DNA of 64,000 nt from HXMU1420-2 sp017643305 (GTDB lineage Bacteria; Pseudomonadota; Alphaproteobacteria; Rhodobacterales; Rhodobacteraceae), in the NCBI GenBank assembly GCA_965217135.1, contig OZ244249.1:1984001-2048000 (forward strand), given 5' to 3'. Position 1 is the first letter of the stretch. Each line of letters starts with the position of its first letter. The notes beneath the pieces were generated by a model that was given only the letters and a program-made list of their open reading frames with translations, did not search any database and had not been told where the DNA came from. The position numbers and the translations under genes were made by a program. This document shows positions 1 through 8,102 of the stretch, in pieces.

Positions 1-61
1 CGAACAGCAGCCCAAGAACCGAAACAAATCGAATGGCTCGAACGATCGAATACATACTCAT
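1..61 (-). CDS. Partial CDS, N-terminal signal/anchor segment, function unknown
   Basis: Reading the minus strand from position 61, an ATG preceded by a strong AGGGGG ribosome binding site (revcomp of about 66-71) opens a frame that runs off the left edge of the window. The 20 visible residues begin MSMYSIVRAIRF and continue into a hydrophobic VSVLGLLF stretch, as expected for a signal peptide or membrane anchor. Nothing else can be said about the product, because only the N-terminus lies in the window. It is the opposite strand to nothing obvious, so it is probably a real gene start rather than a shadow. Confidence 0.5.
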   Translation of the reverse strand, partial: MSMYSIVRAIRFVSVLGLLF

Positions 62-444
62 TATCCCCCTAAGGGCGCACTAGCACTCAGAACAGCGCAG
101 GTTCTCCTAGCAAGTATCCCAACCTGTATCACGAACCGAGGCAAGCGCATTCTTGGTAAACCATAGCGCGTCTTCCGCAACAAAACAGGACTGAGAGATT
201 CAGCTAAAATTTTACACGATCACAGCTGCCCCAAACTGAGCCTTCGGAGCGTGCCGGTTTGTGTATCCCGCGTATTAAATTGCGTGCTTTGATCAATCAG
301 AAAGCGGATGACGCCTATACCGGGGATGGAGGCTGTTGTTTTCGGCGCATGGTAGAATACGAAGACGAAGCGCAAAATTTGCTTATCGGTCAGCGCCCGT
401 CATGAAACAGCAGAGGTTGATGCCGAAAAACCCAGCGCAAGCCC
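62..444. other. Intergenic region, no gene recognised
   Basis: This 383-bp stretch lies between the partial left-edge gene, which is transcribed leftward, and the 3' end of the VWA gene. Short open frames exist but none has a ribosome binding site, family signature or neighbour-like codon use. The right part must contain any terminator of the minus-strand VWA operon, but I see no strong stem followed by a T-run. The left part should hold the promoter of the left-edge gene. Confidence 0.5.
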
Positions 445-1629
445 CTAGCGCGTCAATTCCTTCATCCCTTCTTCCAGCCCGCGCAAGGTCATCGGGACCA
501 TGCGGTCTTCGAAGATTTCCTTCACCATCTGGATGGAATGGGTGTAGTCCCAGTATTTCTCAGGGATCGGGTTGATCCAGAGGTGTGAGGTCCATTGATC
601 CTTGGCGCGTTGCAGCCAGACCTGGCCAGCTTCTTCGTTCCAGTGTTCGTTGGCCCCGCCGGGATAGGCGATTTCGTAGGGCGACATGGAGGCGTCGCCA
701 ACAAAGATGCATTTGTAATCCGGCCCGTAGGTGCGCAGCACTTCATGTGTCGGTGTCTGTTCGGTCCAGCGGCGGCGGTTGTCGCGCCAGACGCCTTCGT
801 ACAGGCAGTTGTGGAAATAGTAGTATTCGAGGTGCTTGAATTCCGATCGGGCGGCAGAAAACAGTTCTTCCACCACCTTGATATGCGGGTCCATGGAGCC
901 GCCCACGTCGAGGAACATCACCACCTTCACCGCATTGTGGCGTTCGGGCCGTTCTTTGACGTCGAGATAGCCGTTTTCAGCGGTGGAGCGGATGGTGTGA
1001 TCCAGGTCCAGCTCCATATGTGCGCCTTCGCGGGCCCAGCGACGCAGGCGCTTCAGGGCGACCTTGATGTTGCGCGTGCCCAGTTCGACCGTGTCGTCGA
1101 GGTTCTTGAATTCGCGTTTGTCCCATACCTTGGTCGCGCGCTGGTGCCGACTTTCTTTTTGGCCGATGCGCACGCCTTCGGGGTTGTAGCCGTAGGCGCC
1201 GAAAGGCGACGTACCAGCAGTGCCGACCCACTTGGAGCCACCCTGGTGCCGGCCCTTTTGTTCTTCGAGCCGCTGTTTGAGCGTCTCCATCAGCTTTTCA
1301 AAGCCACCCAGGGCTTCGATCTCGGCCTTTTCTTCTTCGCTCAGATGCTTTTCAGCCATCTTGCGCAGCCAGTCTTCGGGCAGATCTATGGCGTCCAGCA
1401 CTTGGTCAAAGCTGATCTGTTCCAGCCCTTTGAAGGTGGCTGCAAACACCTGGTCGAACTTGTCGAGATTGCGTTCGTCTTTCACCATCGCGGTGCGGGC
1501 CAGATAGTAGAATGCTTCCACGTCGTATGTGGCGAGCCCCGCTTTCATACCTTCGAGGAATGTCAGGTATTCGCGCAGGCTGACGGGGATCGTGGCTTTG
1601 CGTAGGTTTTCGAAGAACGGCAGGAACAT
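445..1629 (-). CDS. VWA domain-containing protein (CoxE-like)
   Basis: This 394-residue protein has an alpha-helical N-terminal half and a C-terminal von Willebrand factor A domain. A MIDAS-type DVGGS motif lies at residues 241-245 after a hydrophobic beta strand (VKVVMFL). This is the CoxE-like class of VWA proteins that work with MoxR-type AAA+ ATPases as metal-insertion or complex-maturation chaperones. The matching MoxR gene is nearby at 5435-6274 but separated by other genes. The gene is last in a four-gene minus-strand operon and starts 3 bp after the stop of the small membrane protein gene. The start ATG at 1629 fits that spacing. The client protein is unknown; the VWA assignment itself is firm. 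Confidence 0.88.
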   Translation of the reverse strand: MFLPFFENLRKATIPVSLREYLTFLEGMKAGLATYDVEAFYYLARTAMVKDERNLDKFDQVFAATFKGLEQISFDQVLDAIDLPEDWLRKMAEKHLSEEEKAEIEALGGFEKLMETLKQRLEEQKGRHQGGSKWVGTAGTSPFGAYGYNPEGVRIGQKESRHQRATKVWDKREFKNLDDTVELGTRNIKVALKRLRRWAREGAHMELDLDHTIRSTAENGYLDVKERPERHNAVKVVMFLDVGGSMDPHIKVVEELFSAARSEFKHLEYYYFHNCLYEGVWRDNRRRWTEQTPTHEVLRTYGPDYKCIFVGDASMSPYEIAYPGGANEHWNEEAGQVWLQRAKDQWTSHLWINPIPEKYWDYTHSIQMVKEIFEDRMVPMTLRGLEEGMKELTR

Positions 1630-1632
1630 GGC

Positions 1633-1803
1633 TTATCCGACAATGGAACGATGAATGACGACCGTCACGATAAGCCCGATCAGCGCGAAGGCAATCCCGG
1701 TTCCGGCAGCCCATTGCGCGATATCCATCCGTGTTCCGCCACGTTTTTTGGCCAAAAACCCACCCCAGAGGGCGCCGATTATGGCGCCGGCAATGATTAT
1801 CAT
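1633..1803 (-). CDS. Small two-helix membrane protein
   Basis: A 56-codon frame runs from ATG at 1803 to TAA at 1633, fitting exactly in the gap between the DUF2927 lipoprotein and VWA genes (16 bp and 3 bp gaps). The translation begins MIIIAGAIIGALWGG, then a basic loop (AKKRGGTR), then a second hydrophobic helix containing GIAFALIGLIVTVVI and a short tail. The pattern is two transmembrane helices joined by a positively charged turn. No function is known to me. Its position inside the operon and its lack of in-frame stops argue that it is real. It is too short for many gene callers. Confidence 0.7.
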   Translation of the reverse strand: MIIIAGAIIGALWGGFLAKKRGGTRMDIAQWAAGTGIAFALIGLIVTVVIHRSIVG

Positions 1804-1819
1804 AGGTGCCCTTTACCCC

Positions 1820-3175
1820 TTATGTGCGGGGGCGCAACGCGGCGACTTCTTGCATTTTCGCACGCACGGCCCAGTCCGGACCAAACCCGTACCTTGCCCA
1901 GCCGAGGCTGTCGAGTCTGACGCTGCGCGCTTCGGCGTTGCGGCCCTGCAGTTCATAGGCTTCGGCCTGCAGCAGCATCAGCGTGGCCAGCAGCGCGGCA
2001 TTCTGGTAGCGCGCGGCAGTGTCGATGCTGGGGGCTAGTTCGATCAGTGCGTCGCGGGCATCGCCGCGGGCGATGGCATAAGCGGCGGTCTGCGTGGTGA
2101 TATAGGCGCGGTGCAGTTCGGCACCGGGGGTACGGGTCAGCATCGCCTGTGCGGCTTGGAAATGGGTCAGCGCGGAGCCGGGATTCTGCGCCTGTTGCGA
2201 CCGGCCCACCATGTAGTGGCTGAATGCTAGGCGGTGGTCCTGCCAGTGCAGGTTGGAGGCTGTGCGCAGGGCGCTGCCTGCAGCCCGCTGGCGCGACACG
2301 TCTGAGGAGCCGTGGCCAAGCGCGGTCTCCACATCCGCGATCCAGCTGCGCGGGGTTTCCTGCACCGCGCGGGTCGTGAGACCGCGACCGGCCGGGTTGA
2401 TCCGGTTCAGGATGCCGGGCAGGCGGGCGGCGACCTGATCACGGGTCATGCCCGATTGCAGCTCCGGTGCATACGCCGCACGCAGGATCATCATGTCAAA
2501 CCCGGTCAGAACCGTGTGCACGTTGTCATCGTTGAACACCGATTGCGGCAGGCGATAGAGGTCATTCACCGGACCCAGCGACTGGGCCAGTTCTTCGTGC
2601 AGACAGTCGCGTGCTTCCTGCGGGCTGGCATCGGACGGGATGAAAATGCCCATCTGAGTGCGCTCGGTCAATTTGGACCAGCTGGTCTTTGAGCCACGGC
2701 GATTGCGGCGAAACTCGGCCAGGCTGGACACGTTCGGGACCACGAAACAGGCCGCCGTCGGAAGGGCGCGGCTGATGTCTTCGCGCGATACGGCTTCGAT
2801 CGAGATATGCGCGGCCTGACGAGATGAGACCTGACGGATGTCGATCCCGGCCTCGGACCGCAGGCGGCCCAGAAGCGCGGCCAGGTCGGAACTGATCTGG
2901 CTGTTTGCCTGACCGGTCAGGCGGACGGTGATCGGGGTTTCGAACCGTGTGAAGACTGGTAGGGTGCGCCCGCTTTCCAGTTCGAAATGAAGATCCAGAA
3001 AATCCTGCGCGATATTGCCGTTGGCCACGGCCGCATTGGACGGACGGGAGGCTCGGAAGCTTTTCATCGGCGGCAGGGTGCTGTCAGCGAACTGCATCCG
3101 AGTCGCGGGCTCATTGGTCGGAACGGTGGAGCAGGCCCCAACGGCGAGCGCAGCAAGAATAAGCAGCTTTTTCAT
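1820..3175 (-). CDS. DUF2927 family lipoprotein
   Basis: The chosen start at 3175 gives a 451-residue protein beginning MKKLLILAALAVGACS, a lipoprotein signal peptide with a VGAC lipobox. A longer upstream frame exists but would bury the signal. The middle region contains the DUF2927 hallmark: a secreted protein-like segment ending in HEELAQSLGPVNDLYRLPQSVFND. The C-terminal third is helical and TPR-like. The start overlaps the GNAT stop by 4 bp (ATGA), so the two are translationally coupled. DUF2927 has no established function that I know. The protein is expected on the periplasmic side of a membrane. Confidence 0.82.
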   Translation of the reverse strand: MKKLLILAALAVGACSTVPTNEPATRMQFADSTLPPMKSFRASRPSNAAVANGNIAQDFLDLHFELESGRTLPVFTRFETPITVRLTGQANSQISSDLAALLGRLRSEAGIDIRQVSSRQAAHISIEAVSREDISRALPTAACFVVPNVSSLAEFRRNRRGSKTSWSKLTERTQMGIFIPSDASPQEARDCLHEELAQSLGPVNDLYRLPQSVFNDDNVHTVLTGFDMMILRAAYAPELQSGMTRDQVAARLPGILNRINPAGRGLTTRAVQETPRSWIADVETALGHGSSDVSRQRAAGSALRTASNLHWQDHRLAFSHYMVGRSQQAQNPGSALTHFQAAQAMLTRTPGAELHRAYITTQTAAYAIARGDARDALIELAPSIDTAARYQNAALLATLMLLQAEAYELQGRNAEARSVRLDSLGWARYGFGPDWAVRAKMQEVAALRPRT

Positions 3176-3642
3176 GACGATCTCTGATATTTGATGAAAG
3201 GGGTCACGTCCGCAATCCGGTCGTAGAGCAGACGGGCGGTTGTGTTGAATTCCTGGGTCAGCCAATAGACATTGGGCGTACCGTTGACATCAGCCGCTGC
3301 ATAGACCGCTCCGATCAATGCCCGCCCCACGCCGGTGCCCCGGGTTTCGGGGCGTGTGTACAGGTCTTGCAGGTAGCAGACATTTTCGATCCGCCATGCG
3401 TGGCGATGAAAAAGGTAATGGGTCAGCCCAACCGGGCGGCCGTCAATTTCGGCAATCAGGCAGTTAAAATCTTGAGGGTCGTCGCCAAGCAACCGGGCAA
3501 AGGTGCTGTCATAGACCTCATCCGCGACCGAGCTTTCGTAGAACACGAGATAATCGTGCCACATTTCGGCCCAATCGGTGCGGTCGTCGGCACGCAAGGG
3601 GCGTACCTTTATGGTAGGTTTGGCAGCAGACATGTTTCGCAA
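3172..3642 (-). CDS. GNAT family N-acetyltransferase
   Basis: This 156-residue protein has the GNAT fold signature. The acetyl-CoA pyrophosphate-binding loop reads RPETRGTGVGRALIGAVY, near residues 98-115, preceded by the strand VCYLQDLY. It is the first gene of the four-gene minus-strand operon and overlaps the lipoprotein gene by 4 bp. An alternative ATG three codons downstream (MSAAKP) is equally possible. The substrate cannot be deduced. The sequence resembles the broad class of small-molecule or amino-group acetyltransferases of Roseobacters. Confidence 0.85.
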   Translation of the reverse strand: MRNMSAAKPTIKVRPLRADDRTDWAEMWHDYLVFYESSVADEVYDSTFARLLGDDPQDFNCLIAEIDGRPVGLTHYLFHRHAWRIENVCYLQDLYTRPETRGTGVGRALIGAVYAAADVNGTPNVYWLTQEFNTTARLLYDRIADVTPFIKYQRSS

Positions 3643-4050
3643 TTTGGCAGACTACGAGCAGTTACGCCACATTTCGGGCGCATTGCGGTCAGATTGCGTT
3701 GAAATTGTGGCAAAAGTTGGGCGTTGCCCCGGATTGGCCACAGTGTTGTCAACAATCAGATATGGGGCCATTGATTGCCGCGCTGATACGGAAAGTCCGC
3801 TTGACATGAGGCTGCAACAGCCCCATTTGGCCCTTGCGCTGAGCTGATGCGTGAGCCAGCCGTGCACAAGCATGCACACAGCGCAGGATGAAACCGAGTT
3901 CCCCATCACGCAGGGTTCCAATTGCGCCGGTCAGACCCGCGGGACACGCCTGTGGCTTTTGAGACTGGCCTTACCCTCATGCGGTCGCGGAACAGGCGGC
4001 CGGACCAATTGGGGCGGCCCGGACGGGGCTGGCCCCGGAACAGGAAAATT

Positions 4051-5316
4051 GTGCTAGATTTTGATATGCTGGGGCTTGCCCCGGCGCTGAACAAGGCCCT
4101 GCAGACTGCAGGGCTGACAGAACCCACGCCCATTCAGAACCGGGCGATCCCGCTGGCCCTGCAGGGTCATGACATACTGGGCCTGGCCCAGACCGGTACC
4201 GGCAAGACGCTCGCCTTCGGCCTGCCGCTGGTGGATACTTTGCTGGCCCAGCCCGGCAAACCCGCGCCCAAGACGGCGAAATCATTGATCCTTGCGCCGA
4301 CCCGCGAGCTGGTGAACCAGATCGCCGAGGCGCTGCGCGCCCTGACCCGCGATACCAAACTGCGGGTTGTGACCGTGGTGGGCGGGCAATCCATCGGCAA
4401 GCAGATCAACCTGCTGGCGCGTGGCACAGATATTTTGGTGGCAACACCCGGGCGGTTGATCGACCTGATGGATCGCGGTGCAGTCGATCTGGGCGAGGTT
4501 CGCCACCTGGTACTGGACGAAGCTGACCAGATGCTGGATCTGGGCTTTATCCACGCGCTGCGCCGGATCGCGCCCGCGCTGAAACCGGACCGGCAGACCA
4601 TGCTGTTTTCAGCAACAATGCCGAAACAGATGGAAGAACTGAGCCGCGCCTACCTGACCAACCCGCAACGCGTGCAGGTGGCCCCGCCAGGCAAAACGGC
4701 GGACAAGATTACACAGTCGGTGCATTTTGTCGCCAAACCGGCAAAGGCAACCAAGCTGCGAGAGATCTTGTCAGCCGACCTGGACGCGCAGACGCTTGTG
4801 TTTGCCCGCACCAAACATGGCGCGGAAAAGCTGATGAAAGGGCTGGTGGCCGATGGCTACAACGCAGCCTCAATCCACGGCAACAAAAGCCAGGGCCAGC
4901 GTGATCGTGCGATCAAGGCGTTTCGCGACGGTACGGTAACGGTGCTGGTGGCCACGGATGTAGCGGCGCGCGGCATCGACATTCCGGGTGTAGCCTATGT
5001 CGTGAACTATGATTTGCCGGAAGTGGCTGACAGTTATGTGCATCGTATCGGCCGCACCGCCCGTGCGGGCCGTGAGGGTGAGGCCATCGCGTTCTGTGCG
5101 CCTGAAGAATATGACTTGCTGCGCCAGATTCAGAAGCTGATCAAGCTGGACATTCCTGTGGCCAGCGGCACCGTGCCCGAAGGGGCTTTGGCCGAAGCTG
5201 CCAAACCTTCTGGCCGTCGGGGTCGACGCCCGGGCCGGGGTGGGCCAGCGGGTGGTGCCAAGCCAGGGCAGGGCGGCAAACCCCGTCGCCGCAGACCCCG
5301 CCGCAAGGCTGCCTGA
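4051..5316 (+). CDS. rhlE: DEAD-box ATP-dependent RNA helicase, RhlE-like
   Basis: The full set of DEAD-box motifs is present: Q-motif (GLTEPTPIQ), motif I AQTGTGKT, Ia PTRELVNQ, II LDEADQMLD, III SATMP, and in the second RecA domain VLVATDVAARGIDIP and HRIGRTARAG. The C-terminus is a basic Gly/Arg-rich tail typical of RhlE-type helicases, likely for RNA contact. I chose the GTG at 4051 (AGGA a few bases upstream), giving about 421 residues, because the family N-terminus begins just before the DMLGLAPAL segment. The frame is open back to 3922, but that part looks non-coding. ATG 4066 is an alternative. Three tandem hairpins follow the stop codon. Confidence 0.9.
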   Translation: MLDFDMLGLAPALNKALQTAGLTEPTPIQNRAIPLALQGHDILGLAQTGTGKTLAFGLPLVDTLLAQPGKPAPKTAKSLILAPTRELVNQIAEALRALTRDTKLRVVTVVGGQSIGKQINLLARGTDILVATPGRLIDLMDRGAVDLGEVRHLVLDEADQMLDLGFIHALRRIAPALKPDRQTMLFSATMPKQMEELSRAYLTNPQRVQVAPPGKTADKITQSVHFVAKPAKATKLREILSADLDAQTLVFARTKHGAEKLMKGLVADGYNAASIHGNKSQGQRDRAIKAFRDGTVTVLVATDVAARGIDIPGVAYVVNYDLPEVADSYVHRIGRTARAGREGEAIAFCAPEEYDLLRQIQKLIKLDIPVASGTVPEGALAEAAKPSGRRGRRPGRGGPAGGAKPGQGGKPRRRRPRRKAA

Positions 5317-5317
5317 C

Positions 5318-5401
5318 TGCGCGCGCGGTCCGCGCGCGCATGATATATCGTCGAAAATCTGTTGGATTTTCTCCTCGTGGGTCTGCAGGTTGGGCAGACC
5401 C
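5318..5401. repeat. Three tandem hairpins downstream of rhlE
   Basis: Immediately after the rhlE stop there are three consecutive inverted repeats. TGCGCGCGCGG/CCGCGCGCGCA lies at 5318-5340 with a one-base centre. GAAAATC/GATTTTC lies at 5353-5371 with loop TGTTG. GGGTCTGC/GCAGACCC lies at 5379-5401 with a 7-base loop, followed by TTT. The third could act as a weak terminator for rhlE and, on the other strand, for moxR, which converges on it. Similar multi-hairpin arrays occur at 31719-31760 and 51882-51948. Confidence 0.6.
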
Positions 5402-5434
5402 TTTCGAGTATTTGGTTAAACACGAAGGGTGGGT

Positions 5435-6274
5435 TTAGCGCCCACCGCGCGCGATAAAGGCGAGCCGTTCGAACAAGTGTACGTCCTGTTCATTTTTCAG
5501 CAGCGCGCCGTGCAGTTTCGGCAAGGCGCTGGAGCCGTCGCGTTTAAGGTCTTCGGGCGTCATGTCTTCGGCCAGCAGCAACTTCAGCCAGTCCAGTACC
5601 TCGGAGGTGGAGGGTTTTTTCTTGAGGCCGGAGGTTTCGCGGATCTCAAAGAACTGGGTCAGCGCGGCGGTCAGCAGGTCACCTTTGATGCCGGGGTGGT
5701 GCACTTCAACAATCTGGCGCATCGTGGCTTCGTCCGGGAAACGGATGTAGTGAAAGAAACAGCGTCGCAGGAAGGCGTCGGGCAGTTCTTTTTCGTTGTT
5801 CGAAGTAATGATCACAATGGGGCGCTGTTCGGCGCGGATGGTTTCACCGGTCTCATAGACGTAGAATTCCATCTTATCGAGTTCTTGGAGCAGATCGTTC
5901 GGAAACTCGATATCCGCCTTGTCGATCTCATCAATCAGCAGGACAACCTTTTTGTCGGATTCGAAGGCCTGCCAGAGCTTGCCTTTCTTGATGTAGTTCT
6001 TGACGTCATGCACGCGTTCTTCGCCAAGCTGGCTGTCGCGCAGACGGTTGACGGCGTCATATTCATATAGCCCCTGATGTGCGCGGGTCGTGGATTTGAT
6101 GTTCCATTCTATCATCTCCAGCCCCAGAGCGTCGGCCACCTGACGGGCCAGTTCCGTCTTGCCTGTGCCCGGCTCACCCTTTACCAGCAAAGGACGCTCA
6201 AGGGTTACAGCAGCGTTCACGGCGATTGTTAGGTCTTCGGTCGCCACATAATCCTTGGTGCCCTGAAATTTCAT
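5435..6274 (-). CDS. MoxR family AAA+ ATPase
   Basis: This 279-residue AAA+ protein has Walker A GEPGTGKT at residues 33-40, Walker B LLIDEID at 112-118, sensor 1 region ITSNNEKELPDAFLRRC with arginine finger candidates, and a C-terminal helical lid. Length and motifs fit the MoxR family, which remodels partner complexes together with a VWA protein. The probable partner is the CoxE-like VWA gene at 445-1629. The pair is usually adjacent, but here rhlE and a four-gene operon come between. The gene is divergent from dksA and the two share a 185-bp intergenic region. Confidence 0.9.
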   Translation of the reverse strand: MKFQGTKDYVATEDLTIAVNAAVTLERPLLVKGEPGTGKTELARQVADALGLEMIEWNIKSTTRAHQGLYEYDAVNRLRDSQLGEERVHDVKNYIKKGKLWQAFESDKKVVLLIDEIDKADIEFPNDLLQELDKMEFYVYETGETIRAEQRPIVIITSNNEKELPDAFLRRCFFHYIRFPDEATMRQIVEVHHPGIKGDLLTAALTQFFEIRETSGLKKKPSTSEVLDWLKLLLAEDMTPEDLKRDGSSALPKLHGALLKNEQDVHLFERLAFIARGGR

Positions 6275-6459
6275 GTTATTCCAACCCTTTGCTCATTTTT
6301 GCACATGTGTCTCTCTCCGCAGGCGCTTTTAACCCATGGGGATTAGGATTGTGTAGTGACAATCGTCTGAGGCTCGGATAAACGCAGCGGCATTAGGGGG
6401 CCAGAAGCACTGAGGAATACACTTTGACAGATGTTTCAGGCCAGACTGAGGGAGCCAAA

Positions 6460-6882
6460 ATGAAGCAGGAAACTTTTCTGCCGGACGACTACCGCCCGGC
6501 CGAAGATGAACCTTTCATGAATGAGCGTCAGCTCGAATACTTTCGCCGCAAACTGTTGAATTGGAGGGCTGAATTGCTGGCTGACAGCCGCGATACAATC
6601 GAAGGTCTCCAGGACAGCACCAGAAATATTCCCGACGTGGCCGACCGGGCCAGCGAAGAGACTGACCGCGCGCTGGAACTGCGCACGCGGGACCGTCAGC
6701 GCAAACTGGTTGCCAAGATCGACAGCGCTCTGCGCCGGATCGACGAAGGGGAATACGGGTATTGCGACGTGACGGGTGAGCCCATCTCGCTCAAGCGTCT
6801 GGATGCGCGCCCGATTGCGACGATGAGTCTGGAAGCGCAGGAGCGTCACGAACGGCGCGAAAAGGTCCACCGCGACGATTGA
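6460..6882 (+). CDS. dksA: DksA/TraR family RNA polymerase-binding regulator, cysteine-poor
   Basis: The protein has a coiled-coil N-terminal half, including an acidic tip region, followed by the zinc-finger-like GEYGYCDVTGEPISLKRLDAR signature and a C-terminal helix ending EKVHRDD. With the ATG at 6460 (GAGGGA site upstream) it is 140 residues; an earlier TTG at 6424 is possible. Of the four canonical zinc cysteines only the first remains (C102). The other positions are Thr105, Ser123 and Ala126, as I recall is common in alphaproteobacterial DksA, so it probably folds without zinc. It should bind the RNA polymerase secondary channel and act with ppGpp on stable RNA promoters. Confidence 0.9.
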   Translation: MKQETFLPDDYRPAEDEPFMNERQLEYFRRKLLNWRAELLADSRDTIEGLQDSTRNIPDVADRASEETDRALELRTRDRQRKLVAKIDSALRRIDEGEYGYCDVTGEPISLKRLDARPIATMSLEAQERHERREKVHRDD

Positions 6883-6909
6883 TCGTGGACCGGACCGAAG
6901 CAACATCAG

Positions 6910-6937
6910 GGGCGCCGCACATTTCGTTGTGGCGCCC
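6910..6937 (+). terminator. Hairpin terminator after dksA
   Basis: A stem GGGCGCCGCA / TGTGGCGCCC (ten pairs, one of them G-T) with an 8-base loop lies 27 bp after the dksA stop. It is followed by TTGTGCGTTTT, a weak T-rich tract. It is probably the dksA transcription terminator before the monooxygenase gene. Confidence 0.6.
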
Positions 6938-6979
6938 TTGTGCGTTTTCATGTGCGTCTTCCTGTACAATTGAGAGATC

Positions 6980-8098
6980 ATGCAACTTCAGGATCTGAAT
7001 ATGGCAATCATCGGCGGTGGCATTGGTGGCATGGCCGCCGGGACCGCGCTGGCACGCCGAGGCGCGCGCGTGATGCTTTACGAACAAGCGCATGCGCTGG
7101 CCGAGGTTGGCGCGGGCCTGCAAATCAGCCCGAACGGGCAGGCGGTGCTGCGGGCTATCGGGGTCGGGCAGGCGGCTGGTGAGGCGGCCACCGTATCGTC
7201 GGGCACACGGTTTCATGACGGGACCAGTGGGCGCGCAGTGGCGCAGGTGCCGGGGCCGCAGGCCGGGCCGACATGGTACATGCACCGTGCCGATCTGCTG
7301 GCAGCCCTTGTGGAGGCTGCACAAACCGCTGGTGTGGAGATCGAGCTGGGCAGCCACCGGGTGCCGGGCAGCGTGAAGGCAGACCTTGTGATTGCCGCCG
7401 ATGGGGTGTGCAGCACGTGGCGCACGGCGGTGGATGGTCCGGACCGACCGCAATTCACCGGGCAGGTGGCGTGGCGGGCCCTGGTGCCCTGTGCGCCTGA
7501 CCTGCTGCCCGCGCAGGCGCAACTTTACATGGGATCGCGCGCGCACATGGTGATCTACCCGCTGCGGCAAGGCCGTCTGGCCAATATCGTGGCGGTCGAG
7601 GAACGCCATGGCTGGATCGAAGAAGGCTGGAACCTGCAAGGCAACCTGCAGGAATTTCGTGACCGGTTTGCCAATTTCCATGGGCAGGCGGGGGATGTGG
7701 TGGCAAAGGCCAAGCAAGTGCATCAATGGGCGCTGCATACCAGGCCCGTGGCCCGGCAATGGCACATGGACAACGTGGTGCTACTGGGCGATGCGGCACA
7801 TCCGACCTTGCCGTTTCTGGCGCAGGGCGCTTGCATGGCGCTGGAGGATGCCGCTGTGCTGACCGGGGTTCTGCAGGCCGCAAAAGACATTCCCTCCGCG
7901 CTGGCGCGCTATCAATCGCTGCGTGCTGACCGTGCCCGCCGGATCGTTGCGATTGCAAAGGGCAATGCATGGCGGTTTCATATGCCCCGGCCATGGGCCT
8001 GGGGCGCGCATCTGGCGCTGAAAATTGGTGCGGGGGCGCTAGCCCGGCGGTTGGAATGGGTCTACGACTATGACGCTACCAAAGTCGCCGCGGAATGA
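6980..8098 (+). CDS. FAD-dependent aromatic-ring monooxygenase (salicylate hydroxylase-like)
   Basis: This 372-residue group A flavoprotein monooxygenase carries an N-terminal Rossmann motif GGGIGG at residues 12-17, the DG motif in ADLVIAADGV, and the GD motif in VVLLGDAAHPTLPF, all FAD-contacting. This architecture belongs to the salicylate / 6-hydroxynicotinate hydroxylase class, which uses NAD(P)H and O2 to hydroxylate aromatic acids. The substrate cannot be fixed from sequence, and there are no ring-cleavage genes beside it. GAGAG lies just upstream of the ATG. The stop is only 4 bp from the xth stop, on the convergent strand. Confidence 0.85.
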   Translation: MQLQDLNMAIIGGGIGGMAAGTALARRGARVMLYEQAHALAEVGAGLQISPNGQAVLRAIGVGQAAGEAATVSSGTRFHDGTSGRAVAQVPGPQAGPTWYMHRADLLAALVEAAQTAGVEIELGSHRVPGSVKADLVIAADGVCSTWRTAVDGPDRPQFTGQVAWRALVPCAPDLLPAQAQLYMGSRAHMVIYPLRQGRLANIVAVEERHGWIEEGWNLQGNLQEFRDRFANFHGQAGDVVAKAKQVHQWALHTRPVARQWHMDNVVLLGDAAHPTLPFLAQGACMALEDAAVLTGVLQAAKDIPSALARYQSLRADRARRIVAIAKGNAWRFHMPRPWAWGAHLALKIGAGALARRLEWVYDYDATKVAAE

Positions 8099-8102
8099 AC
8101 GA

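Noticed and set aside
595..1605. 336-residue open frame on the plus strand
   Set aside because: It is antisense to the VWA gene, has no ribosome binding site and reads as low-complexity shadow sequence; the minus-strand protein has clear motifs.
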